Below, piece after piece: positions 25,969 to 34,093 of a stretch of 64,000 bases of DNA. The DNA comes from an uncultured Ruminococcus sp. Lineage in GTDB: Bacteria > Bacillota > Clostridia > Oscillospirales > Acutalibacteraceae. A program made the translations under genes and the position numbers. Location of the stretch: contig CADCKR010000016.1 in assembly GCA_902802105.1 (NCBI GenBank), forward strand, positions 19,877 to 83,876, in the 5' to 3' direction. Each line of letters opens with the position of its first letter. The stretch's first letter is position 1. The notes beneath the pieces are model-generated. The model was not told the origin of the DNA. It did no database searches and saw only the letters and a list, made by a program, of their open reading frames with translations.

Positions 25969-26020
25969 CAGTCTTATAGCAGTCCAAAAAATATCTTTTG
26001 TCAGCAAAGGAGAATCAGAT

Positions 26021-26713
26021 ATGCAGTTTCCGAATGCTTTTAAAGGCATAAAAAGAATCTTTACCTCCGAAATACTTATGCTTATAAGTCAGCTTATCTT
26101 CGTGCCGATAATAATTTTCCCCGTAATAGGCGTAAACGGAGAGGAACTGACAAAAAATCTTGAGCAGAATTCACCCGGATATCTTCTGGCATTTTTGGGG
26201 CTTTTGCTTGCGGGGCTGATAATCTCTCTGGTCGGTTATATAATCCAGATAACGGGCATAGTCAAGGCGGCCAAGGACGAGCCTGCCTTCAAGATATCGC
26301 TTACCGGAGTAATCGTGGGCATGACAGCAAGGATCATCAGCTACTTACCGATCGTCAACTATAATAATATGATATCAGCTATATGCTCGACCGTTACATA
26401 TATAGCCTCGCTCGTTGTGACGTTCTTTATAATACAGGGCATCAGAAATATTGCAATAAAGTTTGAAAACGATGAAATTGAGATCAACGGCGTTACTATA
26501 TTCAAGCTGTATTTTATTATCGTGCTTATTAATGCGTCAACACATTTTGTATCTAAAGCGTTTAACGATGATATCGGCTCAACAGTTACTATCGTTCTCT
26601 CGATCGCCGGCGGTATACTTACCATCGCTCAATATGTACTCTACATTTCTTACCTTGTCAAGGCAAAGAAAATGCTTATAAACGGCTCGGAGCCTGAATT
26701 TGTAATCGTCTGA
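26021..26713 (+). CDS. Multi-pass membrane protein of unknown function (230 aa)
   Basis: Six TM helices are predicted (about 18-38, 48-78, 88-108, 118-145, 155-175, 185-215), with a short cytoplasmic N-terminus. There are no catalytic motifs and the family is not recognised. ATG 26021 follows AAAGGAGA. The frame reads back through the family B element to 25742, but that part is element sequence upstream of the promoter and not translated. Expression is predicted to be strong but repressible from the promoter at 25940. Confidence 0.8.
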   Translation: MQFPNAFKGIKRIFTSEILMLISQLIFVPIIIFPVIGVNGEELTKNLEQNSPGYLLAFLGLLLAGLIISLVGYIIQITGIVKAAKDEPAFKISLTGVIVGMTARIISYLPIVNYNNMISAICSTVTYIASLVVTFFIIQGIRNIAIKFENDEIEINGVTIFKLYFIIVLINASTHFVSKAFNDDIGSTVTIVLSIAGGILTIAQYVLYISYLVKAKKMLINGSEPEFVIV

Positions 26714-26779
26714 GCTATGAGCATAAAACCAGAATCGGGGCCGATTACATTTCCGTCATAAATTTAATGTCATAAAAGC

Positions 26780-26809
26780 TTGCATTCTGTAGGCTGTTTG
26801 TGGTATAAT
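26780..26809 (+). promoter_or_regulatory. Promoter of the PASTA pseudokinase gene
   Basis: TTGCAT (26780-26785), an 18-base spacer, extended -10 TGGTATAAT ending at 26809. Confidence 0.7.
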
Positions 26810-26862
26810 TTATCAGATGTATCATAGTACATTGCTAATTGCTAATTGATTGGAGTAATAAT

Positions 26863-28485
26863 ATGGCACAGCTTTGCTTGGGTTGTATGAAAAATAATAA
26901 CGGCGAAAGAATATGCCCTGTCTGCGGCTTTGACAGGGACGCCGTACAGAATGCACCGTTTATTCCCCTTGGTGCTGAGCTTCAGGAGGGTAACTACGTT
27001 GTCGGCAAAAAACTCGTCAATAACGCTGAGGGCGCAAAATATATCGGTTACAGCAAAACTATGAATGCGCCTGTTATCATAAGTGAGTTTATGCCTGCGG
27101 GTATTTGCGGACGCAGAAGCGGCAAGAAAAAGGTCGTCATCAGAGAAGGCTACGAGGAGCAGTTCCAGAAGCTGAATGAAGAATTCCTCAGCTATTACAG
27201 AAGCATCGCGCGTCTGAGAGAGCTGACGGCGATAGCGCCTATCTTTGATATTTTCAGCGAGAACGGTGTTTCATATACCGTTTCCGAGTATTACGAATCT
27301 ATCCCGTTTACCGAATATATAAACAGAAGGAACGGCAGTATAGACTGGAACACTGCAAGACCTTTGTTTATGCCTCTTATAACAACTCTTTCGGCGCTTC
27401 ACGGCGCAGGTATCGGCCATTATGCGATATCGCCGGAAAACCTGACGGTTACGCCGTCCGGCAAGCTCAGGCTTACCGATTTCGCACTTAAAGAAATGCG
27501 TCAGAACGGCGGATTTTTTGAGGCTGAGCTTATGGACGGCTGCGCCGCTCCTGAGCAGTATAAGGATATCGGTGTGCTTGATGAAGCTACAGACGTTTAC
27601 GGCTTTACGGCAACGCTTTTCTATGCGCTGACAGGACGCCTGCCCGAAAACAGCGACCAGCGCAAGGCTGACGGCAAGCTTTCTATACCTACTTCGGTAT
27701 TCAAAAGACTGCCGCCTCATATTGTGACTGCTCTTGCAGGAGGCCTTCAGGTACAGAAGCTCAACCGTATCTCTACATTCGAGGAGATGCGCACACAGCT
27801 CTCGTCCGCTCCTACTGTCAAGGCTATCCGCAATGAAGCAAACAGGAACGCTATACAGAGCGAGGTCGCAGAGAGCTATGCCCCAAGAAAGAAGGACGGT
27901 GTGCCCGGCTTTGTATGGGGACTTCTTACAGTGCTTGCCTGTCTGCTCATACTTCTTGTTGCAGGTATCTACTGGATATCCAATAACCCCGACTCTTTCA
28001 CAAGCTTTATCGGCACAAAGACCGAGGATGTCGAGGAGGAGCCTGTAGTTGACCCTGACGATCCGGATATGATATTCATACCTAATCTTGTGGGACAAAG
28101 ATACGATGATATTATCGCAAAGCTCAACAGCTCATCGGATTATGTTATCATAAAGACCGAGGATGAGATCAGCGATAAGTTCGAGGAAGGCGTTATAAAG
28201 TCACAAAGCCCCGAAAGCGGCATCAGTGCCCGCAAGGGAGCAACTATCGTTGTGACAGTCAGCATGGGCTCTGCAGAAAGAGAGCTGCCCATCATTGCCG
28301 GTCAGTCTGTAGAAACTGCTGTACGTGCGCTCAATGCCCAGGGCTTCGTAGCTTCGGGCGTATATGTATCAAGCGACACTGTAGAAGCAGGCAAGGTAAT
28401 AGGCTACACAAGCCATACCGCAGGCGACAAGGAGCGCTATGGCTCCACTGTCGTTATCAATATCAGCACAGGTCCCGAACCGTAA
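26863..28485 (+). CDS. Zinc-ribbon, pseudokinase, TM and PASTA domain protein
   Basis: A 540-residue protein built like PrkC/Stk1: N-terminal zinc ribbon (C5xxC8, C18xxC21), Ser/Thr-kinase-like domain (about 40-315), TM (about 350-375), and two PASTA domains outside the membrane (about 405-470 and 473-540) that would bind muropeptides or lipid II. The kinase core is degenerate. The HRD site reads HYAISPEN, so the catalytic Asp is Ala188; DFG is DFA (206-208); no Lys sits at the usual strand (PVIISEF). It is thus probably a non-catalytic wall sensor or scaffold. ATG 26863 follows TGGAGTAA. Single gene. Confidence 0.87.
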   Translation: MAQLCLGCMKNNNGERICPVCGFDRDAVQNAPFIPLGAELQEGNYVVGKKLVNNAEGAKYIGYSKTMNAPVIISEFMPAGICGRRSGKKKVVIREGYEEQFQKLNEEFLSYYRSIARLRELTAIAPIFDIFSENGVSYTVSEYYESIPFTEYINRRNGSIDWNTARPLFMPLITTLSALHGAGIGHYAISPENLTVTPSGKLRLTDFALKEMRQNGGFFEAELMDGCAAPEQYKDIGVLDEATDVYGFTATLFYALTGRLPENSDQRKADGKLSIPTSVFKRLPPHIVTALAGGLQVQKLNRISTFEEMRTQLSSAPTVKAIRNEANRNAIQSEVAESYAPRKKDGVPGFVWGLLTVLACLLILLVAGIYWISNNPDSFTSFIGTKTEDVEEEPVVDPDDPDMIFIPNLVGQRYDDIIAKLNSSSDYVIIKTEDEISDKFEEGVIKSQSPESGISARKGATIVVTVSMGSAERELPIIAGQSVETAVRALNAQGFVASGVYVSSDTVEAGKVIGYTSHTAGDKERYGSTVVINISTGPEP

Positions 28486-28510
28486 TAAAAAAGCATATAA
28501 CAGCTATCAG

Positions 28511-28544
28511 AGGCACGGTCTACCGTTTCCGGTTCACCGTGCCT
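28511..28544 (+). terminator. Probable terminator
   Basis: AGGCACGGT and ACCGTGCCT arms with a 16-base loop. The tail (GATTTATAA) is only weakly T-rich. Confidence 0.6.
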
Positions 28545-28590
28545 GATTTATAAGCCAAGAAAGTACAATACCGCTGAGAGGGGTGTTCAC

Positions 28591-29649
28591 TTGGATTTTA
28601 TCTATTTCAGTTTTATTGCAGTCTTTATTATCGGCGCGCGCTTTTTTGTCAAGAGCGTTAATCCTGACTACATTTCACAGAAACAGACTCAGAGCATCAA
28701 CGGTTTTTTTGTGCTTTTGGTTTTCATGCAGCACTATAAAAGCTATGTAAAGCCGGAACAGTTCGATATGGTTTATGAGGCCATAGGGAAGTGGAACGGT
28801 CAGCTGATAGTGGTGCCGTTCCTGTTTTTCTCCGGCTACGGGATAATGCTTTCGATCACAAAAAAGGGCACATCATACGTTAATTCCATTATGACAAAGC
28901 GCTTTCCGAAGGTGTGGAGCCATTTTGCACTGGCTATCGTTCTGTTTATCATAACAAATTCCGCAATGGGGATTTACCATGACCCTTGGGTAGTGTTCTT
29001 TACCTTTTTCGGGTGGGAGGGCATAGGCAACAGCAACTGGTATATTTTTGACACTCTTGTGCTGTATATACTTACCTTTTTCAGCTTCAGGTTTGTCGGC
29101 AAAAGCTATAAGGCCGGACTTTATATCATGGGGCTTTTAACGCTTGCATTTGTCATAACAATGTCGTTTTTCAAGCAGCCCTATTGGTACAACACGGTTA
29201 TCGCATACTTCATGGGTATGTTCTTTGCACTTATTGAACCGCACTTCCGGAAATGGATCTCCGCAAGTCCGCTCAACTATATTATTTTTGCAACGGCCGG
29301 TACCGTGGCGATAATATTCTCGTCGATGGACAAGAGCAAAATGACCGCCTATGAGATATTTGTGCTTTCCGGAATAGCAGTGCTTCTTGCGATATCACTT
29401 AAAGTAAAATTCGGCAATCCTGTTTTGTCGTTTCTCGGAAAGAATGTGTTTGAGATATACATTCTCCAGCGCATACCCATGATAATCCTGAAAGGCGTCA
29501 TTCCCGATAAATACCTGTATTTCTTTGTATGCTTTGCGGCAACGATAGTTCTTGCGCTTTTGTTCCGCTTTGCCGAAAATGGCATTGACTTCCTGATAGA
29601 CGGAAAGTTTATCAAAAGCATAAGGGATAAAAATAATACTAATACCTGA
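28591..29649 (+). CDS. Acyltransferase-3-like integral membrane protein
   Basis: A 352-residue protein with about ten hydrophobic helices, resembling the acyltransferase-3/OafA-type superfamily that O-acylates surface polysaccharides. It has the early QSINGFFVLLVFMQHY block with its His, and FFSGYGIML. TTG 28591 is the start, with AGAGGGG 7 bases upstream. The final residues NTNT and the stop lie inside a family A short element (29637-29695), so the native C-terminus was replaced by the insertion. The substrate is unknown. Confidence 0.78.
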   Translation: MDFIYFSFIAVFIIGARFFVKSVNPDYISQKQTQSINGFFVLLVFMQHYKSYVKPEQFDMVYEAIGKWNGQLIVVPFLFFSGYGIMLSITKKGTSYVNSIMTKRFPKVWSHFALAIVLFIITNSAMGIYHDPWVVFFTFFGWEGIGNSNWYIFDTLVLYILTFFSFRFVGKSYKAGLYIMGLLTLAFVITMSFFKQPYWYNTVIAYFMGMFFALIEPHFRKWISASPLNYIIFATAGTVAIIFSSMDKSKMTAYEIFVLSGIAVLLAISLKVKFGNPVLSFLGKNVFEIYILQRIPMIILKGVIPDKYLYFFVCFAATIVLALLFRFAENGIDFLIDGKFIKSIRDKNNTNT

Positions 29650-29695
29650 TAAAAATCAGACCGCAAAAATTGTCTGCTTTTTGTTAGGTATAGTA
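29637..29695. repeat. Family A element, short form, at the 3' end of a gene
   Basis: Same deletion form as 10698-10757, differing by one missing T near the right end. Its left end provides the last codons and TGA stop of the acyltransferase gene. Confidence 0.8.
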
Positions 29696-29716
29696 TAAAC
29701 TTCAAGTAAAAAAATA

Positions 29717-29757
29717 AAAAGCACACGGCAGGACATATAATTCTGCCGTGTGCTTTT
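29717..29757. terminator. Bidirectional terminator
   Basis: AAAAGCACACGGCAG pairs perfectly with CTGCCGTGTGCTTTT around an 11-base loop, between convergent genes. Confidence 0.92.
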
Positions 29758-29781
29758 ATGCTTATGTTATGCTGTTCATAC

Positions 29782-31572
29782 TCATGAAATAGGCTCAAAA
29801 TCTGCTGCGCCGTGCTTGCAAAGCGGGCAGATGAAATCCTCGGGCAGTTCGTCGCCCTCATAGATATATCCGCATATCTTGCATACCCAGCCCTTCTTGC
29901 CGTCTGTTTCGGGCTTTGGCTTGACATTGTTCTGATAGTAAGTATAGGTCATTGTTTCCTTGTCGGAGATAACTCTTGCTTCGGTAACGCTGCAAATAAA
30001 CATACCGTGAGTGTCAAGGTCGATGTAGCTTTCTACCTTGAGCGACATGAAGGAGTTTATATACTTAGGCAGGAAAACAAGCCCGTTGTCGGAACGCAGC
30101 GGTTCACAGTCTGCAAATTTGTCCGTATTTCTTCCGCTCTGGAATCCAAAGGTCTCAAATACCTTGAAGGGCGCTTCCACAGACAGACAGTTCACGTTCA
30201 TCACACCGGTCTGCTTGATGACATGGTGAGAATAGTTCTGCTTGTTTATGCATACAGCAACGCGGTTCGGAGAGTTCGTTACCTGAGTTACAGTATTGAC
30301 GATCAGTCCGTTGTCCTTCTTGCCGTCGTTTGAGGTTACAACATAAAGACCGTAGCCGATATTGAAGAGTGCTGTCATGTCGTGCTTGTCGGCGGTCGCA
30401 TCATTCTGAGCAAGATAATCCTTACAAAGCTCGTCAGCAAGCTTTTCTATCTGAGCGCTGCTTGTTTCGTTAAGCGCAGACATGATCTTTACTGTCGTAT
30501 CTGTGAATTCAAGGTTCTTGCAGCCTTCAAGCATCTTTTTCATTGTTTTTGCAGCCATTGGCGCCCATGAACCGTTCTCGATAAGACCTATAGTTCTGTT
30601 GCTGAAATTGCGCTCTGTCAGGTGCTCGATAAACTCACGCATAAACGGGAAGATATCCGCATTGTATGTAGTGGTGGCAAGAACTATTTTTCCGTAGCGG
30701 AAAGCATCCTCAACGCACTCAGCCATATCCTCACGCGCAAGATCGTTTACAACTACCTTCGGGCAGCCCTTGCTGCGCAGCTTCTCAGCCAATAGCTCAA
30801 CAGCCTTTTTGGTGTTTCCGTATACGGATGTATATGCGATCATGATGCCTTCGCTTTCAACGCCATAGCTTGACCATGTGTTGTAAAGACCGAGATAATA
30901 TCCGAGATTCTCTTTCAGCACCGGACCGTGAAGCGGGCAGATGGTCTGAATATCAAGAGCAGACGCCTTTTTCAGCAGGTTCTGCACCTGTGCGCCGTAC
31001 TTGCCTACAATGCCTATATAGTATCTTCTTGCTTCGCAGGCCCAGTCCTCCTCAACATCAAGTGCGCCGAACTTTCCGAAGCCGTCAGCAGAGAAGAGCA
31101 CCTTATCCTTGCTGTCGTATGTAACTATTACCTCCGGCCAGTGCACCATCGGAGCAGCAACGAAGTGGAGAGTGTGCTCGCCAAGCTCAAGGGTATCGCC
31201 TTCGCCTACAACGATCCTTCTGTCCTCAAACTGTGTACCGAAGAAATTGCCCATCATAGTAAAGGCCTTGCTGCTCGATACGATAACCGCATCGGGATAG
31301 TTGTTCATAAAGTTCTTTATGTTTGCACTGTGATCCGGCTCCATGTGCTGAACAACAAGATAATCCGGTTTTCTTCCGTCAAGGATATCCTCAAGATTAT
31401 TGAGCCATTCGTGTGTAAAATTCCTGTCAACAGTGTCCATGACAGCTATCTTCTTGTCTGTTATAACATAAGAGTTATAAGCCATTCCGTTGGGCACATC
31501 ATACTGACCCTCAAAGAGGTCGATCTTGTGGTCGTTGACGCCTGCGTATTTTATGTCCTTTGTGATTTCCAT
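29782..31572 (-). CDS. Flavodiiron protein with flavin reductase and rubredoxin domains
   Basis: Reduces O2 to water or NO to N2O in the cytoplasm, protecting an anaerobe. The 596 residues run as a metallo-beta-lactamase-like diiron domain (about 1-250) with ligands HMEPDH, the His in PMVHWPE, the Asp in SADGFG and the His in CPLHGP; a flavodoxin domain (about 254-395; YTSVYGNTKK); a flavin-reductase-like domain (about 405-545); and a C-terminal rubredoxin (CKICGY and CPLC). Fusing reductase, carrier and terminal oxidase makes it self-contained. ATG 31572 follows AAAGGATGG. Single gene. Confidence 0.95.
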   Translation of the reverse strand: MEITKDIKYAGVNDHKIDLFEGQYDVPNGMAYNSYVITDKKIAVMDTVDRNFTHEWLNNLEDILDGRKPDYLVVQHMEPDHSANIKNFMNNYPDAVIVSSSKAFTMMGNFFGTQFEDRRIVVGEGDTLELGEHTLHFVAAPMVHWPEVIVTYDSKDKVLFSADGFGKFGALDVEEDWACEARRYYIGIVGKYGAQVQNLLKKASALDIQTICPLHGPVLKENLGYYLGLYNTWSSYGVESEGIMIAYTSVYGNTKKAVELLAEKLRSKGCPKVVVNDLAREDMAECVEDAFRYGKIVLATTTYNADIFPFMREFIEHLTERNFSNRTIGLIENGSWAPMAAKTMKKMLEGCKNLEFTDTTVKIMSALNETSSAQIEKLADELCKDYLAQNDATADKHDMTALFNIGYGLYVVTSNDGKKDNGLIVNTVTQVTNSPNRVAVCINKQNYSHHVIKQTGVMNVNCLSVEAPFKVFETFGFQSGRNTDKFADCEPLRSDNGLVFLPKYINSFMSLKVESYIDLDTHGMFICSVTEARVISDKETMTYTYYQNNVKPKPETDGKKGWVCKICGYIYEGDELPEDFICPLCKHGAADFEPIS

Positions 31573-31732
31573 AATGATCCATCCTTTCAAATCATATTAT
31601 ATTGTACCGGTTTACGCTGCTGCTTCGTGCTCATCCGACAGACAGTGCCGTAAATTTACTGCTTTATGCACCAGACCCGCCGGAAGCTCTGTGAAGCCTG
31701 CTGAACAGCCGGCGACATCATAAGGCAATAGC

Positions 31733-31759
31733 AAAAAACGGCCGACAAAAGTCAGCCGC
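31733..31759 (-). terminator. Terminator of the small membrane protein gene
   Basis: On the minus strand, CGGCTGAC, a TTTT loop, GTCGGCCG (one wobble pair), then TTTTTT. It separates the 49-residue gene from the flavodiiron gene. The rest of 31573-31827 holds no convincing gene. Confidence 0.75.
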
Positions 31760-31827
31760 CCATATTGCTGCTCAGAGCTTGTTCCGTATCTCTGTTCACG
31801 CATACTTACAGGCTCTTATTTCTGCGC

Positions 31828-31977
31828 TCACAGGATAGAGCTGTCAAGATAATGTTCAAGCTCTTCCTCGTCTTTTCTTTTTTTGTCTTTAATGATCATA
31901 AACGCAGCCACTGCCGCACTCAGCGCACAAAGAGCGCCGAAAACAGAGATCAGTACGATGAATAATTTTTTGCTCAT
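31828..31977 (-). CDS. Small membrane protein (49 aa)
   Basis: ATG 31977 has TAGGAGGAACGATT upstream, a near-ideal ribosome site. The product starts MSKKLFIVLISVFGAL, with one TM helix (about 5-28), and ends in a charged tail (KDKKRKDEEELEHYLDSSIL). It has its own terminator 70 bases downstream, so it is a separate unit. Codon use and the ribosome site argue for a real gene despite its size. Function unknown; single-TM small proteins often modulate larger membrane complexes. Confidence 0.75.
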   Translation of the reverse strand: MSKKLFIVLISVFGALCALSAAVAAFMIIKDKKRKDEEELEHYLDSSIL

Positions 31978-32103
31978 AATCGTTCCTCCTACAATCATGT
32001 TCACTTTAAGCTAATTATATAATTTTTTTGAATAAAAGTCAAGAATATTATAAAAAATATTGCCGTAATGGTAACAATAAGACACATAATGAGTAATAAG
32101 GGC

Positions 32104-32133
32104 AAAAAATAAGCAGAACGCAAGGTTCTGCTT
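32104..32133 (-). terminator. Terminator of rpsT
   Basis: On the minus strand, AAGCAGAAC, a 5-base loop, GTTCTGCTT, then ATTTTTT. Confidence 0.9.
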
Positions 32134-32171
32134 AGGTGCTTACGCACAGTCTGTCTGTATTGTTATGCAGA

Positions 32172-32432
32172 TCAAACGGAGGCGTTGAGCTTGCGGGCTA
32201 AAGCCGACTTTCTTCTTGAAGCCGTATTCTTCTTGAGAATACCCTTGGCTGCGGCCTGATCGATCTTCTTGATCGCAACACGAACAGCTGTTTCTTTATC
32301 TGCAGCATTGTCAACGATGGCTGCATCAGCCTTCTTGATGCTTGTTTTCAGATTGCTCTTAACGATCTTGTTAGCGGCTGTTTTTGCGGCAGCTACCTTT
32401 ACACGCTTTTTAGCTGATTTGATGTTAGGCAT
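32172..32432 (-). CDS. rpsT: 30S ribosomal protein S20
   Basis: An 86-residue, Lys/Ala-rich helical protein that binds 16S rRNA in the small subunit. It starts MPNIKSAKKRV and has the C-terminal block KGILKKNTASRRKSALARKL typical of S20. AGGGAGGTG precedes ATG 32432. Monocistronic with its own promoter and terminator. Confidence 0.97.
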   Translation of the reverse strand: MPNIKSAKKRVKVAAAKTAANKIVKSNLKTSIKKADAAIVDNAADKETAVRVAIKKIDQAAAKGILKKNTASRRKSALARKLNASV

Positions 32433-32469
32433 TAGAACACCTCCCTTTTCCTACACTTGAGTACAGCTT

Positions 32470-32498
32470 ATGATATCATTATTTTAGAAAAAAAGCAA
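32470..32498 (-). promoter_or_regulatory. Promoter of rpsT
   Basis: On the minus strand, TTGCTT (32498-32493), a 17-base spacer, extended -10 TGATATCAT ending at 32470. Confidence 0.75.
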
Positions 32499-32623
32499 GT
32501 GTTTTTTGAAAAAAAATTCTCAAAAAATACTCTTTGTATATTTTTATGTCCTTTTTATCCGCTGCTGTGAAATAAAGCACAGGAAAACGTCCGACTTTGG
32601 AGAAATTTTTTATTTATCATAGA

Positions 32624-32652
32624 TTGAAAATTCCGGCATATTATGATACCAT
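32624..32652 (+). promoter_or_regulatory. Promoter of the small Cys-rich protein and DUF368 genes
   Basis: TTGAAA (32624-32629), a 17-base spacer, extended -10 TGATACCAT ending at 32652. Confidence 0.65.
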
Positions 32653-32679
32653 TATTAACGGCGAAAGGAGAGGTGCATA

Positions 32680-32862
32680 ATGTCAGGCTTTTCAGGCTGC
32701 GAAAGCTGCAGTCATTTTGTATGGAATGAAGACCTTGAGGAATACGAATGCCTTGTTGATCTGGATGAGGATGAATATGCCCGTCTGCTTTCCGACCGCT
32801 CGGCAGTCTGTCCGTTTTACTGCAATGACGACGAGTACCGCATCGTCCGCAGGCAGAACTGA
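32680..32862 (+). CDS. Small Cys-rich protein (60 aa), DUF6472-like
   Basis: A 60-residue acidic protein with a CESCSH pair near the N-terminus and Cys24, Cys44 and Cys48 in the rest (CPFYC), a pattern able to bind a metal such as zinc. It resembles small Clostridia proteins annotated, as I recall, as DUF6472. AAAGGAGAGG precedes ATG 32680. It lies 39 bases before the DUF368 gene and is probably on its transcript. Function unknown. Confidence 0.75.
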   Translation: MSGFSGCESCSHFVWNEDLEEYECLVDLDEDEYARLLSDRSAVCPFYCNDDEYRIVRRQN

Positions 32863-32901
32863 TACTCACTGTGCTATTAAATATTTTCAAGGAGAGTTGA
32901 T

Positions 32902-33834
32902 ATGAGTTCACCAAAAAAATATCTTGATATCGTTCTCAATGCTGTTTTCGGCGCCATTATAGGTGTGGCGAATATCATTCCGGGAGTAAGCGGCGGCACT
33001 ATGGCTGTCATGCTGAACATATATGACAAGCTGATAGACGCCTTTACCGGGCTGAGAAAGCATTTCGGAAAAAGCGTGAAGTTTCTTCTTCCGATATTCA
33101 TCGGTGCGGCTGCCGGTATTGTTCTCTTTTCAAAGCTGATAAAATATCTGATAACCTATACTCCGATGCCGACCTGCTTTTTCTTCATCGGTCTTATAAT
33201 AGGCAGTCTGCCGCTTGTATTCAGAAGGTCGCTTGAAAAACCTTTCAGGCCGTATTCGCTCATACCTCTCTTTGTTTTCCTTGCGGGTATGACAGCTCTT
33301 GCCTTTGTCAATACGGATGATCAGGCCGCTGCGGCTGCGGGCTTTAGTCTCGATTTCGGCAGCTGGATGCTTCTTTTCGGCGGTTCTGCTGTTGCTGCTA
33401 TGTGCATGATAATCCCCGGTGTCAGCGGTTCCATGATACTTATGATATTCGGCATTTACTCGCCTATAATCAATTCCATCTCGGAGCTTACAAAGAGCTT
33501 TGCGAACAGCTGCATGATACTTATTCCGGCAGCTCTTGGAATACTTTTCGGCATCATTTTCGGTGCAAAGATAATTGATATCTGCATCAAGCGCTTTCCG
33601 CAGATGACCTATTTTGCTATCATCGGATTGATGCTCGGCTCTCCGCTCGTGATATTTATGAAATTCCGCAGCCAGAGTGCCGCAGCTGATGTAAACAACT
33701 TTGTATTCACTCCTGTAAACATTATAGTTTCGGCGGCTGTATGTATTTTGGGCTTTGCCATTGCGTTTATATTCGGCAGCGAAAAGATAAAGGCTAAATT
33801 TTCAAAGAAAAATGCTCAGAAAGTAAAAAACTGA
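32902..33834 (+). CDS. DUF368 polyprenyl-phosphate transporter (PopT family)
   Basis: A 310-residue membrane protein with about nine hydrophobic helices. It has the internal-repeat signature of DUF368: IIPGVSGGTMAVM near 25-40 and IIPGVSGSMILMIFG near 172-186. DUF368 proteins (PopT) are reported to return undecaprenyl phosphate across the membrane to recycle the cell-wall lipid carrier. AAGGAGAG precedes ATG 32902. The C-terminus is basic and cytoplasmic (KIKAKFSKKNAQKVKN). Confidence 0.9.
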   Translation: MSSPKKYLDIVLNAVFGAIIGVANIIPGVSGGTMAVMLNIYDKLIDAFTGLRKHFGKSVKFLLPIFIGAAAGIVLFSKLIKYLITYTPMPTCFFFIGLIIGSLPLVFRRSLEKPFRPYSLIPLFVFLAGMTALAFVNTDDQAAAAAGFSLDFGSWMLLFGGSAVAAMCMIIPGVSGSMILMIFGIYSPIINSISELTKSFANSCMILIPAALGILFGIIFGAKIIDICIKRFPQMTYFAIIGLMLGSPLVIFMKFRSQSAAADVNNFVFTPVNIIVSAAVCILGFAIAFIFGSEKIKAKFSKKNAQKVKN

Positions 33835-33838
33835 CCTC

Positions 33839-33867
33839 AAAAGGCATCCCGTCTTGGGATGTCTTTT
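33839..33867 (+). terminator. Rho-independent terminator
   Basis: AAAAGGCATCCC, a 5-base loop, GGGATGTCTTTT, then ATTTT. It ends the DUF368 transcript. Confidence 0.88.
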
Positions 33868-34003
33868 ATTTTAACCTTGTATTACTATGATTAAAAGTAC
33901 GTATCGGACAAGCGGCGGAGCAGAAGAAAATTCGCTAAAACTGAGTGCTTTTGGGAGCTTTTTTTTGTACTTTTGCAGAAATTCTATATTTTTGATTAAA
34001 ATA

Positions 34004-34032
34004 TTGTTCTTGTCTGCAAAGTGTGATATAAT
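34004..34032 (+). promoter_or_regulatory. Promoter of typA
   Basis: TTGTTC (34004-34009), a 17-base spacer, extended -10 TGATATAAT ending at 34032. Confidence 0.75.
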
Positions 34033-34093
34033 GATCAGGTTGATGATCATTATGGAAAACGACACCATACTGTAAAAAAGAAGAGGGATACGG

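Noticed and set aside
25742-26020. N-terminal extension of the membrane protein through the family B element
   Set aside because: The consensus promoter and AAAGGAGA lie downstream, so this part is not in the transcript.
31612-31803. 63-codon minus-strand ORF
   Set aside because: It overlaps the terminator of the 49-residue gene and lacks a ribosome site.
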